A program made the position numbers and the translations under genes. Positions 45,156-54,031 of a stretch of DNA of 64,000 nucleotides are shown piece after piece. Each line of letters starts with the position of its first letter. Position 1 is the stretch's first letter. The DNA comes from Paracoccus sp. (in: a-proteobacteria) (GTDB lineage Bacteria > Pseudomonadota > Alphaproteobacteria > Rhodobacterales > Rhodobacteraceae), in assembly GCF_030538495.1 (NCBI RefSeq), contig NZ_JAUNTW010000006.1, positions 158,108 to 222,107 on the forward strand, read 5' to 3'. Below the pieces are notes generated by a model. It was not told the DNA's origin and did not search any database. It saw nothing but the letters and a program-made list of their open reading frames with translations.

Positions 45156-46739
45156 TTAATCGCGCGGTTTGCCGCCGGGGCGTCCGCCCGGTTTCCCGCC
45201 GGGCTTACCCCCCGGGCGGCCACCAAATCCGCCGGGTTTGCCACCCGGTTTGCCACCCGCGTTGAACGGGCGATCACCGCCGGGTTTGCCGCGGAAGCCG
45301 CCCGGACGATCTCCGGCGCGGTCATCCGAACGCGGTTTGTCGCCCCAGGGTTTACGCGCTTCGCCCGGTTTGCCGCTGTGACGCGGTTTGCGTTCGCCGT
45401 CACGCTGACCGTCACGGGCGGCAAAATCGCGGCGCGATCCGTCGCCATCCCGGCGCGGCCCCGGCTTCCCGCCAAAGCGCGGACGATCCCCGCCCTGCCC
45501 GTCGGGCTTGCCAAAGCGGCGGCCTCCGTCTTGCCCATCACGCCCCTGCCCATCACGGGGGCCGTCAAAACGACGCGGACGGTCGCCATCGGGTTTCCCG
45601 CCAAAGCTGCGGCGGGGTTTGTCCCCATCATCACGCCGAGGACGATCGCCCTCATCCCGTCGCGGAAAGCGCGGGCGGTCGCCATCCTCACGCGGGCGGA
45701 ACGGGCGGGCGTCGTCGCGGTTGCCGAAACGGCGCGGTTTGTCGCCATCGTCCCGACGCGGGCGGTCGCCGTCATCCCGGCGCGGAAAGCGCGGCTTATC
45801 GCCATCGTCGCGCGAACGGAACGGGCGGTCATCGCGGTTCCCGAAACGGCGCGGCTTGTCGCCGTCATCCCGACGCGGGCGGTCACCGTCATCCCGGCGC
45901 GGAAAGCGCGGACGGTCGCCGTCGCCCCGGCTACCCGCACCGCGCGGGCGCATTTCGCGTTCTTTTTCCTCAACCTCGCCGGTCAGAAGCCCGCCCAGCT
46001 GGTCGCGCAGGACGCGGCGTTTCACCTCGACCACTTCGTTCTTTTCCATGCCGATCAGCTTGAACGGGCCATAGCCGATCCGAATCAGCCGGTTCACCTG
46101 CAAGCCCACATGCGCCATAGCGCGGCGGATTTCGCGGTTTTTGCCTTCACGGATGCCGACGGTCAGCCACGCATTCGCGCCCTGCTGGCTGTCCAGTTTA
46201 ATTTCCATCGGCGCGAATTCTTCGCCGTCAATCGTCACGCCCCGGCGCAGAGGGTCAAAGGTCAGGTCGTTCGGCTGCCCGTTCACCCGCACGCGATAAC
46301 GCCGCAGCCAGCCGGTTTGCGGCAATTCCAACCGGCGTTTCAATTCGCCGTCATTGGTCAAGAGCAACAAGCCTTCGGAATTCAAATCCAGCCGCCCGAC
46401 CGTCATCACGCGCGGCAAATCGCGGGGCAGCGCGTCGAACACGGTCTGACGCCCCTTTTCATCGGATTCCGACGTGACCAGCCCGATGGGTTTGTAATAC
46501 AGCCACATCCGCGTTTCCTGCGGCGCGTCCAGTTTTTTGCCGTCCACGGTCACGCGGTCGGTGGGCAAAACGTCCAAAGCCGGGCTGGTGATTTTCTGGC
46601 CGTTCACAGTGACGCGGCCTTCGATGATCATGCGTTCCGCCTCGCGCCGGCTGGCGACGCCGGCGCGGGCGATCACCTTGGCGATGCGGTCGGCATCGGG
46701 GTTTTGCGGGGTGTCGGGGGTGTTTGGGGTGTCGGTCAT
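45156..46739 (-). CDS. rluB: 23S rRNA pseudouridine synthase (RluB/RluE type) with long disordered tail
   Basis: A 527-residue protein. Residues about 17-64 are an S4 RNA-binding domain (RIAKVIARAGVASRREAERM); the RsuA/RluB/RluE catalytic domain follows with the catalytic Asp118 in GRLDLNSEGLLLLTND and REGKNREIRRAM. It isomerises a uridine in 23S rRNA. Residues 256-527, more than half the protein, are low complexity: three tandem units of 39-40 residues (from 277, 316 and 356) rich in Arg, Asp, Gly and Pro, then RDG/KPDG stretches, then GGKPGGKPG repeats to the end. Such basic tails occur in alphaproteobacterial homologues and are presumably RNA-binding. The start is the ATG at 46739; six codons upstream are possible but less likely. 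Confidence 0.9.
   Translation of the reverse strand: MTDTPNTPDTPQNPDADRIAKVIARAGVASRREAERMIIEGRVTVNGQKITSPALDVLPTDRVTVDGKKLDAPQETRMWLYYKPIGLVTSESDEKGRQTVFDALPRDLPRVMTVGRLDLNSEGLLLLTNDGELKRRLELPQTGWLRRYRVRVNGQPNDLTFDPLRRGVTIDGEEFAPMEIKLDSQQGANAWLTVGIREGKNREIRRAMAHVGLQVNRLIRIGYGPFKLIGMEKNEVVEVKRRVLRDQLGGLLTGEVEEKEREMRPRGAGSRGDGDRPRFPRRDDGDRPRRDDGDKPRRFGNRDDRPFRSRDDGDKPRFPRRDDGDRPRRDDGDKPRRFGNRDDARPFRPREDGDRPRFPRRDEGDRPRRDDGDKPRRSFGGKPDGDRPRRFDGPRDGQGRDGQDGGRRFGKPDGQGGDRPRFGGKPGPRRDGDGSRRDFAARDGQRDGERKPRHSGKPGEARKPWGDKPRSDDRAGDRPGGFRGKPGGDRPFNAGGKPGGKPGGFGGRPGGKPGGKPGGRPGGKPRD
45580..45911 (-). repeat. three tandem coding repeats in the rluB-like tail
   Basis: Units of about 117-120 bases encoding variants of PRFPRRDDGDRPRRDDGDKP followed by RRFGNRDD and RPFR. 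The first two units are nearly identical; the third diverges after RRSFGG. They encode protein repeats and are not a CRISPR array. Confidence 0.8.
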
Positions 46740-46859
46740 GCGAAATCTCCTGCGCATCGCTGCGGTGGTTAAGCGCGCGTCATACGCCCCTTAACGCCGC
46801 TGCGAAAGGATTCGTTTCACCGCCTTGCGGAACCTCGCCCATGTTGCGACAACCCCGAT

Positions 46860-47312
46860 ATGACACGGTTTATCAGCCATATGCCGCAGGCACTGGATCA
46901 GGCGCGCAAGGCCGCGCAGCGGGGTGAGGTTCCCGTGGGCGCCGTCATCATCGCCCCCGATGGCCGCGTTGTGGCGGCGGCGGGCAACCGCACCCGCGAA
47001 TTGTCCGACCCGACGGCGCACGCGGAAATTCTGGCGATCCGCGCGGCCTGCGCCGAATTGGGGTCGGAACGGCTGCCGGGGTTTGATCTGTGGGTGACGC
47101 TGGAACCCTGCCCCATGTGCGCGGCGGCGATTTCGGCGGCGCGGATCGGGCGGCTGTATTACGGCGCGGGCGATCCGCGCATGGGGGGCGTGGCGCATGG
47201 CGCGCGGGTGTTTGACCATGCGCAATGCCACCACCGGCCACAGGTCTATGACGGCATCGACGACGCGCCCGCCCGCGACCTGCTGCGCGATTTCTTTGCC
47301 GCGCGGCGTTAG
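46860..47312 (+). CDS. tadA: tRNA-specific adenosine deaminase
   Basis: Converts A34 to inosine in tRNA-Arg(ACG). The 150-residue protein has the zinc and catalytic motifs HAE (54-56, in PTAHAEILAIRAA) and PCPMC (83-87, Cys84 and Cys87), plus GEVPVGAVI near the N-terminus. ATG at 46860 is used; an in-frame ATG at 46881 would also leave the fold intact. It is divergent from the rluB-like gene, a neighbourhood common in this order. Confidence 0.95.
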   Translation: MTRFISHMPQALDQARKAAQRGEVPVGAVIIAPDGRVVAAAGNRTRELSDPTAHAEILAIRAACAELGSERLPGFDLWVTLEPCPMCAAAISAARIGRLYYGAGDPRMGGVAHGARVFDHAQCHHRPQVYDGIDDAPARDLLRDFFAARR

Positions 47313-47355
47313 CGCGGGTTGCACCCTTGGGCGCGGCGTTTTATACGGGCTGAAC

Positions 47356-47429
47356 GCGGGTGTAGCTCAATGGTAGAGCAGCAGCCTTCCAAGCTGAATA
47401 CGTGGGTTCGATTCCCATCACCCGCTCCA
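47356..47429 (+). tRNA. tRNA-Gly (anticodon TCC)
   Basis: Cloverleaf of 71 bases plus an encoded CCA (47427-47429). Acceptor arms GCGGGTG and CACCCGC, D-arm GCTCAATGGTAGAGC, anticodon loop CTTCCAA with TCC at 47388-47390, T-arm GTGGGTTCGATTCCCAT, discriminator T47426. The first anticodon-stem pair is a G-A mismatch. It reads GGA and GGG codons. Confidence 0.97.
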
Positions 47430-47440
47430 ACCCACACACA

Positions 47441-49270
47441 TCACCCATGCGTCACCGGGTCGATCAGCACCCGATGCCCCGGCGCCACGGTCTGATAAGT
47501 GGACGGCACCGCGACATAATCCACCGGGTGAATGGGGGACGGGATGGGGCGGAAGTTCAGATCCTCGGATATTTTCTTTTGCCGGGGATCGGCGACCGGG
47601 ACCGCCGCCATCAATTGCCGCGTATAGGAATGTTGCGGGTTTTCAAAGACCTGCGCGCGGCTGCCGATTTCCACAATCCGGCCCAGATACATCACCGCGA
47701 CCTGATGGCTGACGCGTTCGACCACGGCCATGTCGTGACTGATGAACAGCATGGAAATGCCCAGTTCCTGCTGCAATTCCATCAGCAAATTCAGCACCTG
47801 CGCCTGAACCGACACGTCAAGCGCGCTGACGGCTTCGTCCGCGACAATCAGTTTCGGGTTCAGCGCCAAGGCGCGCGCAATCGCGATCCGCTGCCGCTGA
47901 CCGCCCGACATTTCATGCGGATAACGACGCATGAAACTGCGCGGCAATTCCACGCGGTCAAACAGCGCGGCGATGCGGTCGGCGCGTTCGGACCGGGTGC
48001 CGATGCCGTAATTTTCCATCGGTTCGGCGACCTGATCGAACAGCTTCATATGCGGATCAAGGCTGGCAAAGGGATCCTGAAAAATCATCTGCATATCGCG
48101 CCGCGCCCGACGCAGGGCCGATTGCGACAGCGCCAGAACATCGGTGCCGTCCAGATGCACCCGCCCCGATTCCGGTTCCACCAGCCGCAAAATCGACCGC
48201 CCGCAGGTGGATTTACCGCAGCCCGATTCCCCCACCAGCGACAGCGTTTCCCCGGCATTGAGGGTAAAGCTGACATCTTCGACCGCGTGAACCCGCGCGA
48301 CGGTGCGGCGCAGGATGCCGCCTTTGACCGCGAAACGGGTGGTCAGGTTTTCCACCGTCAATAACGGGCGCGGATCGGCCACGATGATGGGTTTGGGGTC
48401 CGGGCCGGGGCTGTGCATCAGGCGCATGGGTTCGGGCGCGGCTTTGCCGGTCATTTCGCCCAGACGCGGCACGGCGGCCAGCAGCATTTTCGTGTAATCC
48501 TGCTGAGGGTTTTCAAAGATTTGTTCGACCGGGCCTTCTTCGACTTTGTCGCCGCGATACATCACCACCACGCGGTCCGCCATCTGCGCCACGACCGCCA
48601 TGTCATGCGTGATGAACATCACCGCGATCTGTTTTTCGCGCTTCAGCCGGTCGATCAGGGCCAGAATTTCCGCCTGAATCGTCACATCCAGCGCCGTGGT
48701 GGGTTCGTCGCAAATCAAGAGGCGCGGCTCGCACGCCATGGCAATCGCGATCACGACCCGTTGCCGCATGCCCCCCGACAATTCATGCGGATATTGGTTC
48801 AGGCGGCGTTCGGGTTCGGGGATGCGGACCTGACGCAGAATGTCCAAAGCGCGCGCGCGGGCCTGTTTTTTGGTCATGCCGCGATGCGCGATCAAGCCTT
48901 CGGTCAGTTGGTCGCCGATGGTAAAGACCGGGTTCAGCGCGGTCATCGGTTCCTGAAAGATCATCCCGATCTGGTTGCCGCGAATGTCGCGCATGGTCGC
49001 GGTCGATTGCCGCGCAAGGTCGATCATGTGCCCGTCTCCGGGATCGAACATCAGCTGACCGCCCGCAATCGTGCCGCCGCCATATTCCACCAGCCGCATC
49101 AGTGACAGCGACGACACCGATTTGCCGGACCCCGATTCCCCCACCACACAGACACATTCGCCCGGTTTGATGGTGAAGCTGACATCCTTGACCCCCACCA
49201 CGATGCCGTCATTCGTTTCAAACTCAACCCGCAGATTGTTAATCGAAACAAGCGGTTTTTCGTCCAGCAT
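47441..49270 (-). CDS. peptide ABC transporter ATPase, fused DppD-DppF type
   Basis: A 609-residue protein with two complete ABC ATPase domains, fusing what are separate DppD and DppF subunits elsewhere. First half: Walker A GESGSGKS (44-51), signature [17 protein letters not shown], Walker [13 protein letters not shown]. Second half: Walker [10 protein letters not shown] (about 345), [27 protein letters not shown], which has Ala-Val in the usual Pro-Thr or Pro-Val position. Both halves end in the oligopeptide-type segments ([32 protein letters not shown]). It powers the permeases and binding proteins on the opposite strand, from which it is divergent (293-base gap). Confidence 0.93.
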   Translation of the reverse strand: MLDEKPLVSINNLRVEFETNDGIVVGVKDVSFTIKPGECVCVVGESGSGKSVSSLSLMRLVEYGGGTIAGGQLMFDPGDGHMIDLARQSTATMRDIRGNQIGMIFQEPMTALNPVFTIGDQLTEGLIAHRGMTKKQARARALDILRQVRIPEPERRLNQYPHELSGGMRQRVVIAIAMACEPRLLICDEPTTALDVTIQAEILALIDRLKREKQIAVMFITHDMAVVAQMADRVVVMYRGDKVEEGPVEQIFENPQQDYTKMLLAAVPRLGEMTGKAAPEPMRLMHSPGPDPKPIIVADPRPLLTVENLTTRFAVKGGILRRTVARVHAVEDVSFTLNAGETLSLVGESGCGKSTCGRSILRLVEPESGRVHLDGTDVLALSQSALRRARRDMQMIFQDPFASLDPHMKLFDQVAEPMENYGIGTRSERADRIAALFDRVELPRSFMRRYPHEMSGGQRQRIAIARALALNPKLIVADEAVSALDVSVQAQVLNLLMELQQELGISMLFISHDMAVVERVSHQVAVMYLGRIVEIGSRAQVFENPQHSYTRQLMAAVPVADPRQKKISEDLNFRPIPSPIHPVDYVAVPSTYQTVAPGHRVLIDPVTHG

Positions 49271-49563
49271 CCAGCGGCCCCGTGGTTAAGGTTCAGGCGC
49301 ACAGGCTAACCACCCGCCGCGAAAAGTCAAAGGCGAAACGTCCCCGCAGCGTTCCGCCCGGCCGCGCGGTCTCGCCGTGAGTATTTTTGCACAGAAGAAG
49401 CGGCAGGGGCGGCGCGCATCCGACAGGGGGGCGACAGGGGGGGGGCCGCGATAAGGGGGCTTGCCTTTGCGGCGGGTCTGGATTGAAACTGTCATCCAAG
49501 CCGCGGGGTGCGGCGCAGATCGCAGATCAAAAACCCCGCGACCGACACCAACAGGAGAGTGTG
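49271..49563. other. divergent intergenic region of the peptide transporter locus
   Basis: 293 bases between the fused ATPase gene and the first binding-protein gene. It must hold both promoters, and contains a copy of repeat family A at 49379-49403. A G-run-rich stretch (around 49405-49460) separates the repeat from the binding-protein gene. No gene is seen here. Confidence 0.6.
49379..49403 (+). repeat. dispersed intergenic repeat, family A, copy 4
   Basis: GAGTATTTTTGCACAGAAGA followed by AGCGG. Bases 49379-49400 are the exact reverse complement of 31140-31161. Unlike most copies, it lies between divergent genes. Confidence 0.75.
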
Positions 49564-51264
49564 ATGAATCTGAAAACCGTTCTGATGGGCGCCGCCGCAT
49601 CGCTGGCCTTGGCCCCCGCCGCCTTTGCCGAACGCGGCAGTGATGGCCAGCTGAGCCTGATTTTGTGGCAAGCGCCGTCATTGATGAACCCCTATCTGTC
49701 GGGCGGGACCAAGGAAACGCTGGCGGGCAGTCTGGTTCTGGAACCGCTGGCCAGCTATGATCCCGATGGCAATATCTTTGCCCGTCTGGCCGCCGACATC
49801 CCCACCGTCGAAAATGGCGGCGTGGCCGAGGACTACACCAGCATCACCTGGAAGCTGAAAGAGGGGCTGAAATGGTCCGACGGCAGCGATGTGACCGCCG
49901 ATGACGTTGTGTTCACCGGCGAATATTGCATGGACGAAGCGGGCGGCTGTTCGCGCATGGCCAAATTCGAAGGCGTGCAGTCGATCGAGGCCATCGATCC
50001 GCTGACCGTGCGCATCACCTTTACCGGGCCGCGCCCGGATCCGTATTCGGCCTTTGTCACCTATGAATCGCCGATCCTGCAAAAGGCGCAGTTCGAAAAC
50101 TGCAAGGGCGAGGCCGCGCCGACCTGCACCGATCAGAACTTTAACCCCATCGGCACCGGCGCGTTTAAGGTCACGCGTTTTCTGACCAATGACAGCATTT
50201 CGTTGGAAGCGAACCCCGAATATCGCGACCCGGCCAAGCCCGCCTTTGCCACCGTTCTGGTCAAAGGTGGCGGCGATGCCGCAGGCGCCGCGCGGTCGGT
50301 TCTGGAAACCGGCGAATTTGACTATGCGTGGAACACCCAGCTGGCCCCCGATGTCATCGCCGGGATGGAGGCCGCAGGCCGCGGCAAAGTCAGCGCCGCA
50401 TTCGGCAGTCTGGTGGAACGCATCCATGTGAACCTGACCGACCCGTCATCGTCCTGGCCCGAAGGGGAACGGTCGACGACCGCGCATCCGCACCCCTTCC
50501 TGTCCGATCCGGCGGTGCGTCAGGCGCTGTCCATGGCCATTGACCGCGAATTGCTGGTCGAAATCGGCTATGGCCCGGCGGGTCAGCCGGTCTGCAACTA
50601 TGTCCCCGCGCCTGCGGCCTGGGCGTCGGACAACACCGACTGTCTGACCCAGGACATTGACGGCGCGAACGCCCTGCTGGATGAGGCCGGTTGGGTCAAA
50701 GGCGCAAACGGCATCCGCGAAAAAGACGGCGTGCCGTTGAAGATGGTTTACCAGACATCCGTCAACGCCGTGCGTCAGGATTTTCAGGCGCTGATCAAAC
50801 AGTGGTGGTCGGAAATCGGCGTTGAGACCGAATTGAAAGCGATTGACGCGTCGGTCTATTTCGGCAGCGATCCGGGGTCGCCCGACACGCTGCAAAAATT
50901 CTATGCCGATGTGCAGATGTATGCGGATAACTTTGCCGGCACGAACCCCGCGCCGTATCTGGGCAAATACACCTGCGCCAACATCGCCAGCCCCGCAAAC
51001 CAGTGGCAGGGCGAAAATGTCAGCCGCTATTGCGACCCGGAATTTGACCGGCTGATGACCGAAATGGATACCACCTATGACGCCGACGAACGCGCGGCGC
51101 TTGGGCGGCAGTTGAATGATATGCTGACCAAAGACAGCAACGCGATCATTCCGCTGGTCTATCGCGGGACGGCGTCGGCCCATGCCAACAGCTTGGGCGG
51201 GGTTGCGCTGAACGCGTGGGATTCGGAAATGTGGAACATCGCCGATTGGCACCGCATTAAGTAA
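49564..51264 (+). CDS. peptide ABC transporter substrate-binding protein, copy 1
   Basis: A 566-residue SBP_bac_5 (DppA/OppA-like, cluster C) periplasmic binding protein. A 22-residue signal peptide ends AAFA before ERGSDGQLSLILWQAP. Conserved segments include ITWKLKEGLKWSDG, the DPAVRQALSMAIDRELLVE block, and NFNPIGTGAFKV. Six or more cysteines (for instance CMDEAGGC, CNYV, CLTQDIDG) suggest disulphides. Start at 49564, after AGGAGAG. It is followed by a stem-loop and by a second, closely related binding protein. Substrate not determinable; peptides are the family default. Confidence 0.93.
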   Translation: MNLKTVLMGAAASLALAPAAFAERGSDGQLSLILWQAPSLMNPYLSGGTKETLAGSLVLEPLASYDPDGNIFARLAADIPTVENGGVAEDYTSITWKLKEGLKWSDGSDVTADDVVFTGEYCMDEAGGCSRMAKFEGVQSIEAIDPLTVRITFTGPRPDPYSAFVTYESPILQKAQFENCKGEAAPTCTDQNFNPIGTGAFKVTRFLTNDSISLEANPEYRDPAKPAFATVLVKGGGDAAGAARSVLETGEFDYAWNTQLAPDVIAGMEAAGRGKVSAAFGSLVERIHVNLTDPSSSWPEGERSTTAHPHPFLSDPAVRQALSMAIDRELLVEIGYGPAGQPVCNYVPAPAAWASDNTDCLTQDIDGANALLDEAGWVKGANGIREKDGVPLKMVYQTSVNAVRQDFQALIKQWWSEIGVETELKAIDASVYFGSDPGSPDTLQKFYADVQMYADNFAGTNPAPYLGKYTCANIASPANQWQGENVSRYCDPEFDRLMTEMDTTYDADERAALGRQLNDMLTKDSNAIIPLVYRGTASAHANSLGGVALNAWDSEMWNIADWHRIK

Positions 51265-51272
51265 GCCCCTAT

Positions 51273-51298
51273 CGGCCCCCGTTTCGCGACGGGGGCCG
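51273..51298 (+). terminator. stem-loop between the two binding-protein genes
   Basis: CGGCCCCCGT and ACGGGGGCCG around TTCGCG, 9 bases after the first stop. No strong T run follows, so it may be a partial terminator or an mRNA-stabilising hairpin that raises expression of the upstream binding protein. Confidence 0.65.
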
Positions 51299-51324
51299 TC
51301 ACCCTGACATCAAGGAAACGCTCC

Positions 51325-53019
51325 ATGATCCGCCGCAGCCTTTTGACCGGCACCGCAATCGCGATTGCCGCCACCGCAGCCTATGCCGAACGCGGCAGCG
51401 ACGGCGAATTGCGGATCATCTACTGGCAAGCGGCATCGACGCTGAACCCGTATCTGTCCACGTCGGGCAAGGATGTGGACCCGGCTTCGCTGGCACTGGA
51501 ACCGCTGGCGGGTCTGGATGGTGACGGCAATCTGGTGCCGCGTCTGGCGGCCAGCATTCCGACGCTGGACAATGGCGGCATTGCGCCCGACCATCAGTCG
51601 ATCACATGGACTCTGCGCCCCGATCTGGTCTGGTCCGATGGCAGCGCCGTGACCGCACAGGATGTGAAATTCACCGCCGATTATTGCATGGCGCCGGGGT
51701 TTGGCTGCGCCGTTCTGGCCCGGTTCCAAGGCATCTCGTCGGTCGAGGTGATCGACGACCTGACCGTCCGCATCCATTTCGACGCGCCGAAATTCGCGCC
51801 TTATCAAGCCTTTGTCGGATCGCGCGTGCCGGTGTTGCAGGCGGCGCAGTTTGACGGCTGCATCGGCCCGGCGGGCGCGGCCTGCACGGCGCAGAACTTT
51901 GCCCCCATCGGCACGGGGCCGTTTGTCGTGACCGATTTCCGGCCCAATGACGTGGCAACCTTTGCCGCCAATCCGCATTACCGCGACCCGGCTTTGCCTG
52001 CCTTTGACCGCGTTCTGGTCAAAGGCGGCGGCGATCCGTCCGGGGCGGCGCGCGCCGTTCTGGAGACCGGCGAATTTGATTTCGGCTGGAACCTGATGAT
52101 CGCGCCCGAGACGCTGGCGCAAATGGAATCAGCGGGGCGCGGCAAAACCTTTGCCAGCTTTGGCACCATGGTGGAACGGATCGAACTGAACCAGACCGAC
52201 CCATCGTCAGACCTTGGCGCCGAACGGTCCACGCTGGCCCATCCCCACCCGTTTCTGACCGATCCGGCGGTGCGTCAGGCGCTGTCCATGGCGATTGACC
52301 GCGATTTGCTGGTGGAAATCGGCTACGGTATGGCGGGGCGGGCGACCTGCAACATCGTTCCCGCGCCTGCGGATTTTGTCTCTGACAACACCGCCTGTCT
52401 GACCCAGGACATCGAGGGCGCGAACGCTCTGCTGGATCAGGCGGGATGGACGCGCGGGGGCGACGGCATCCGCGCGCGCGACGGAGTGCGGTTGTCGGTG
52501 GTGTTCCAAACCTCGGCCAATGCGGTGCGTCAGGATATTCAGGCCTTGGTCAAACAATGGTGGTCCGAAATCGGCGTTCATGCCGAATTAAAGGTCGTGG
52601 ATGGCAGCGTGTTTTTCGGCGGCGATCCGGCCAGCCCGGACACGATCCAGAAGCTGTTCGCCGATGTGCAGATGTATACCAACAGCTTTGATAACCCCGA
52701 CCCCGAAGCGTATATGACCAATCTGACCTGCGCGCGCATCCCCAGCCCGGACAACCAGTGGCAGGGCAACAACTTTGCCCGATTCTGTGACGCGGATTAC
52801 GATGCGGGTGTGGCGGAACTGCGCCAGACCGCCGGACGGGCCGAACGCGCCGAGTTGGTCAAACGCCTGCAAGACATACCGACCAAAGACACCAACATCC
52901 TGATCCCGCTGGTGCATCGCGGCATGGTGTCGGCGCATACCAATTCGCTGGTGGGTGTGGTCCCGAACGCGTGGGAAAGTGACCTGTGGAATATCGAAAC
53001 CTGGCACCGTTCGGAATAA
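51325..53019 (+). CDS. peptide ABC transporter substrate-binding protein, copy 2
   Basis: A 564-residue paralogue of the preceding gene with the same layout: signal peptide (MIRRSLLTGTAIAIAATAAYA), ERGSDGELRIIYWQA, ITWTLRPDLVWSDG, DPAVRQALSMAIDRDLLVE, and cysteines in matching places. The two look clearly more alike than unrelated family members, consistent with tandem duplication and later divergence of the ligand site. An AAGGAAACG site lies upstream. The permease genes start 4 bases after its stop, so this copy is transcriptionally tied to the permeases. Confidence 0.93.
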   Translation: MIRRSLLTGTAIAIAATAAYAERGSDGELRIIYWQAASTLNPYLSTSGKDVDPASLALEPLAGLDGDGNLVPRLAASIPTLDNGGIAPDHQSITWTLRPDLVWSDGSAVTAQDVKFTADYCMAPGFGCAVLARFQGISSVEVIDDLTVRIHFDAPKFAPYQAFVGSRVPVLQAAQFDGCIGPAGAACTAQNFAPIGTGPFVVTDFRPNDVATFAANPHYRDPALPAFDRVLVKGGGDPSGAARAVLETGEFDFGWNLMIAPETLAQMESAGRGKTFASFGTMVERIELNQTDPSSDLGAERSTLAHPHPFLTDPAVRQALSMAIDRDLLVEIGYGMAGRATCNIVPAPADFVSDNTACLTQDIEGANALLDQAGWTRGGDGIRARDGVRLSVVFQTSANAVRQDIQALVKQWWSEIGVHAELKVVDGSVFFGGDPASPDTIQKLFADVQMYTNSFDNPDPEAYMTNLTCARIPSPDNQWQGNNFARFCDADYDAGVAELRQTAGRAERAELVKRLQDIPTKDTNILIPLVHRGMVSAHTNSLVGVVPNAWESDLWNIETWHRSE

Positions 53020-53023
53020 CTCT

Positions 53024-54031
53024 ATGCTGAATTTTATCATCCGCCGGCTGTTGTTGGCGATTCCGACGCTGCTGTTCATTTCGCTGGTGATTTTCCTGCT
53101 GTTGGAAATGTCGCCGGGCGATCCTTTGGCCGATGTGCCGCTGACCGTCCCCCCCGAGGTGCGCGAACGGATGCGCGCCGCATTAGGTCTGGGTGAGCCA
53201 TGGCCCGTCCGCTATGTCCTGTGGCTGAAACAGTTTTTCTGGGTCGAGCCGCTGTATTGGTTCGACCGCGCCACCGGCACCGGCTTTGCCGACGGGATGC
53301 AGCGGATCATCAGCTTTCAGTCGCGCAGCCCGGTGTTTGACGTGATCGCGCAGCGTCTGCCGCAGACTCTGACGGTGGTGGGGCTGTCCTATATCGTGGG
53401 GATCCTGATTGCGCTGCCGATTGGGATTATCTCGGCCTATAAACAATATTCGTGGTTCGATCAGATCGGCACGTTCATTTCGATGATCGGCTTTTCGATG
53501 CCCACGTTTTTCACCGGCGTGCTGCTGATCATTATTTTCGCGGTCAATTTGCAGTGGTTTCCGTCGGTCTATAACACCACGCTGGTGGTGCGCGATTGGG
53601 ACAGTTTTCTGGCGCAGGCGCGGCAGATGGTGATGCCGGTCACGGTGCTGGCGCTGTATAACGCCGCGCAGATCAGCCGCTATATGCGGGCATCCATGCT
53701 GAACAACCTGTCGCAGGATTACGTCCGCACCGCCCGCGCTAAGGGTCTGTCCGAACGCAAAGTCGTGCTGAAACACGTTCTGCGCAACAGCCTGATCCCG
53801 GTGATCACCGTCATTGCGCTGGGCCTGCCGGCGGTGTTTGGCGGCGCGATCATCACCGAACAGGTGTTCAAGGTGAACGGGCTGGGCCAGTTGCTGATCT
53901 CGTCCATCCACGCCAATGACATTCCGATGGTGCTGACGCTGACCTTTATCTTTGCCATTCTGATTGTGGTGTTCACGCTGATTGCGGACATCCTGTATGG
54001 CATCCTTGACCCCCGGATTCGCTATGACTGA
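53024..54031 (+). CDS. peptide ABC transporter permease, DppB type
   Basis: A 335-residue inner-membrane permease with six helices. The N-terminus MLNFIIRRLLLAIPTLLFIS and the MSPGDPLADV block are typical of DppB; the ABC-coupling EAA motif is near ARAKGLSERKVVLKHVLRN. Start at 53024, 4 bases after the binding-protein stop; the longer frame overlaps that gene. It overlaps the next permease by 8 bases. Confidence 0.94.
   Translation: MLNFIIRRLLLAIPTLLFISLVIFLLLEMSPGDPLADVPLTVPPEVRERMRAALGLGEPWPVRYVLWLKQFFWVEPLYWFDRATGTGFADGMQRIISFQSRSPVFDVIAQRLPQTLTVVGLSYIVGILIALPIGIISAYKQYSWFDQIGTFISMIGFSMPTFFTGVLLIIIFAVNLQWFPSVYNTTLVVRDWDSFLAQARQMVMPVTVLALYNAAQISRYMRASMLNNLSQDYVRTARAKGLSERKVVLKHVLRNSLIPVITVIALGLPAVFGGAIITEQVFKVNGLGQLLISSIHANDIPMVLTLTFIFAILIVVFTLIADILYGILDPRIRYD

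Noticed and set aside
45378-46772. Long frame antisense to the rluB-like gene, and DNA repeats resembling a CRISPR array
   Set aside because: The repeats are coding units of 117-120 bases inside a verified enzyme's tail, with no unique spacers of constant length and no cas genes. The antisense frame is an artefact of the RGD/PRR repeats.
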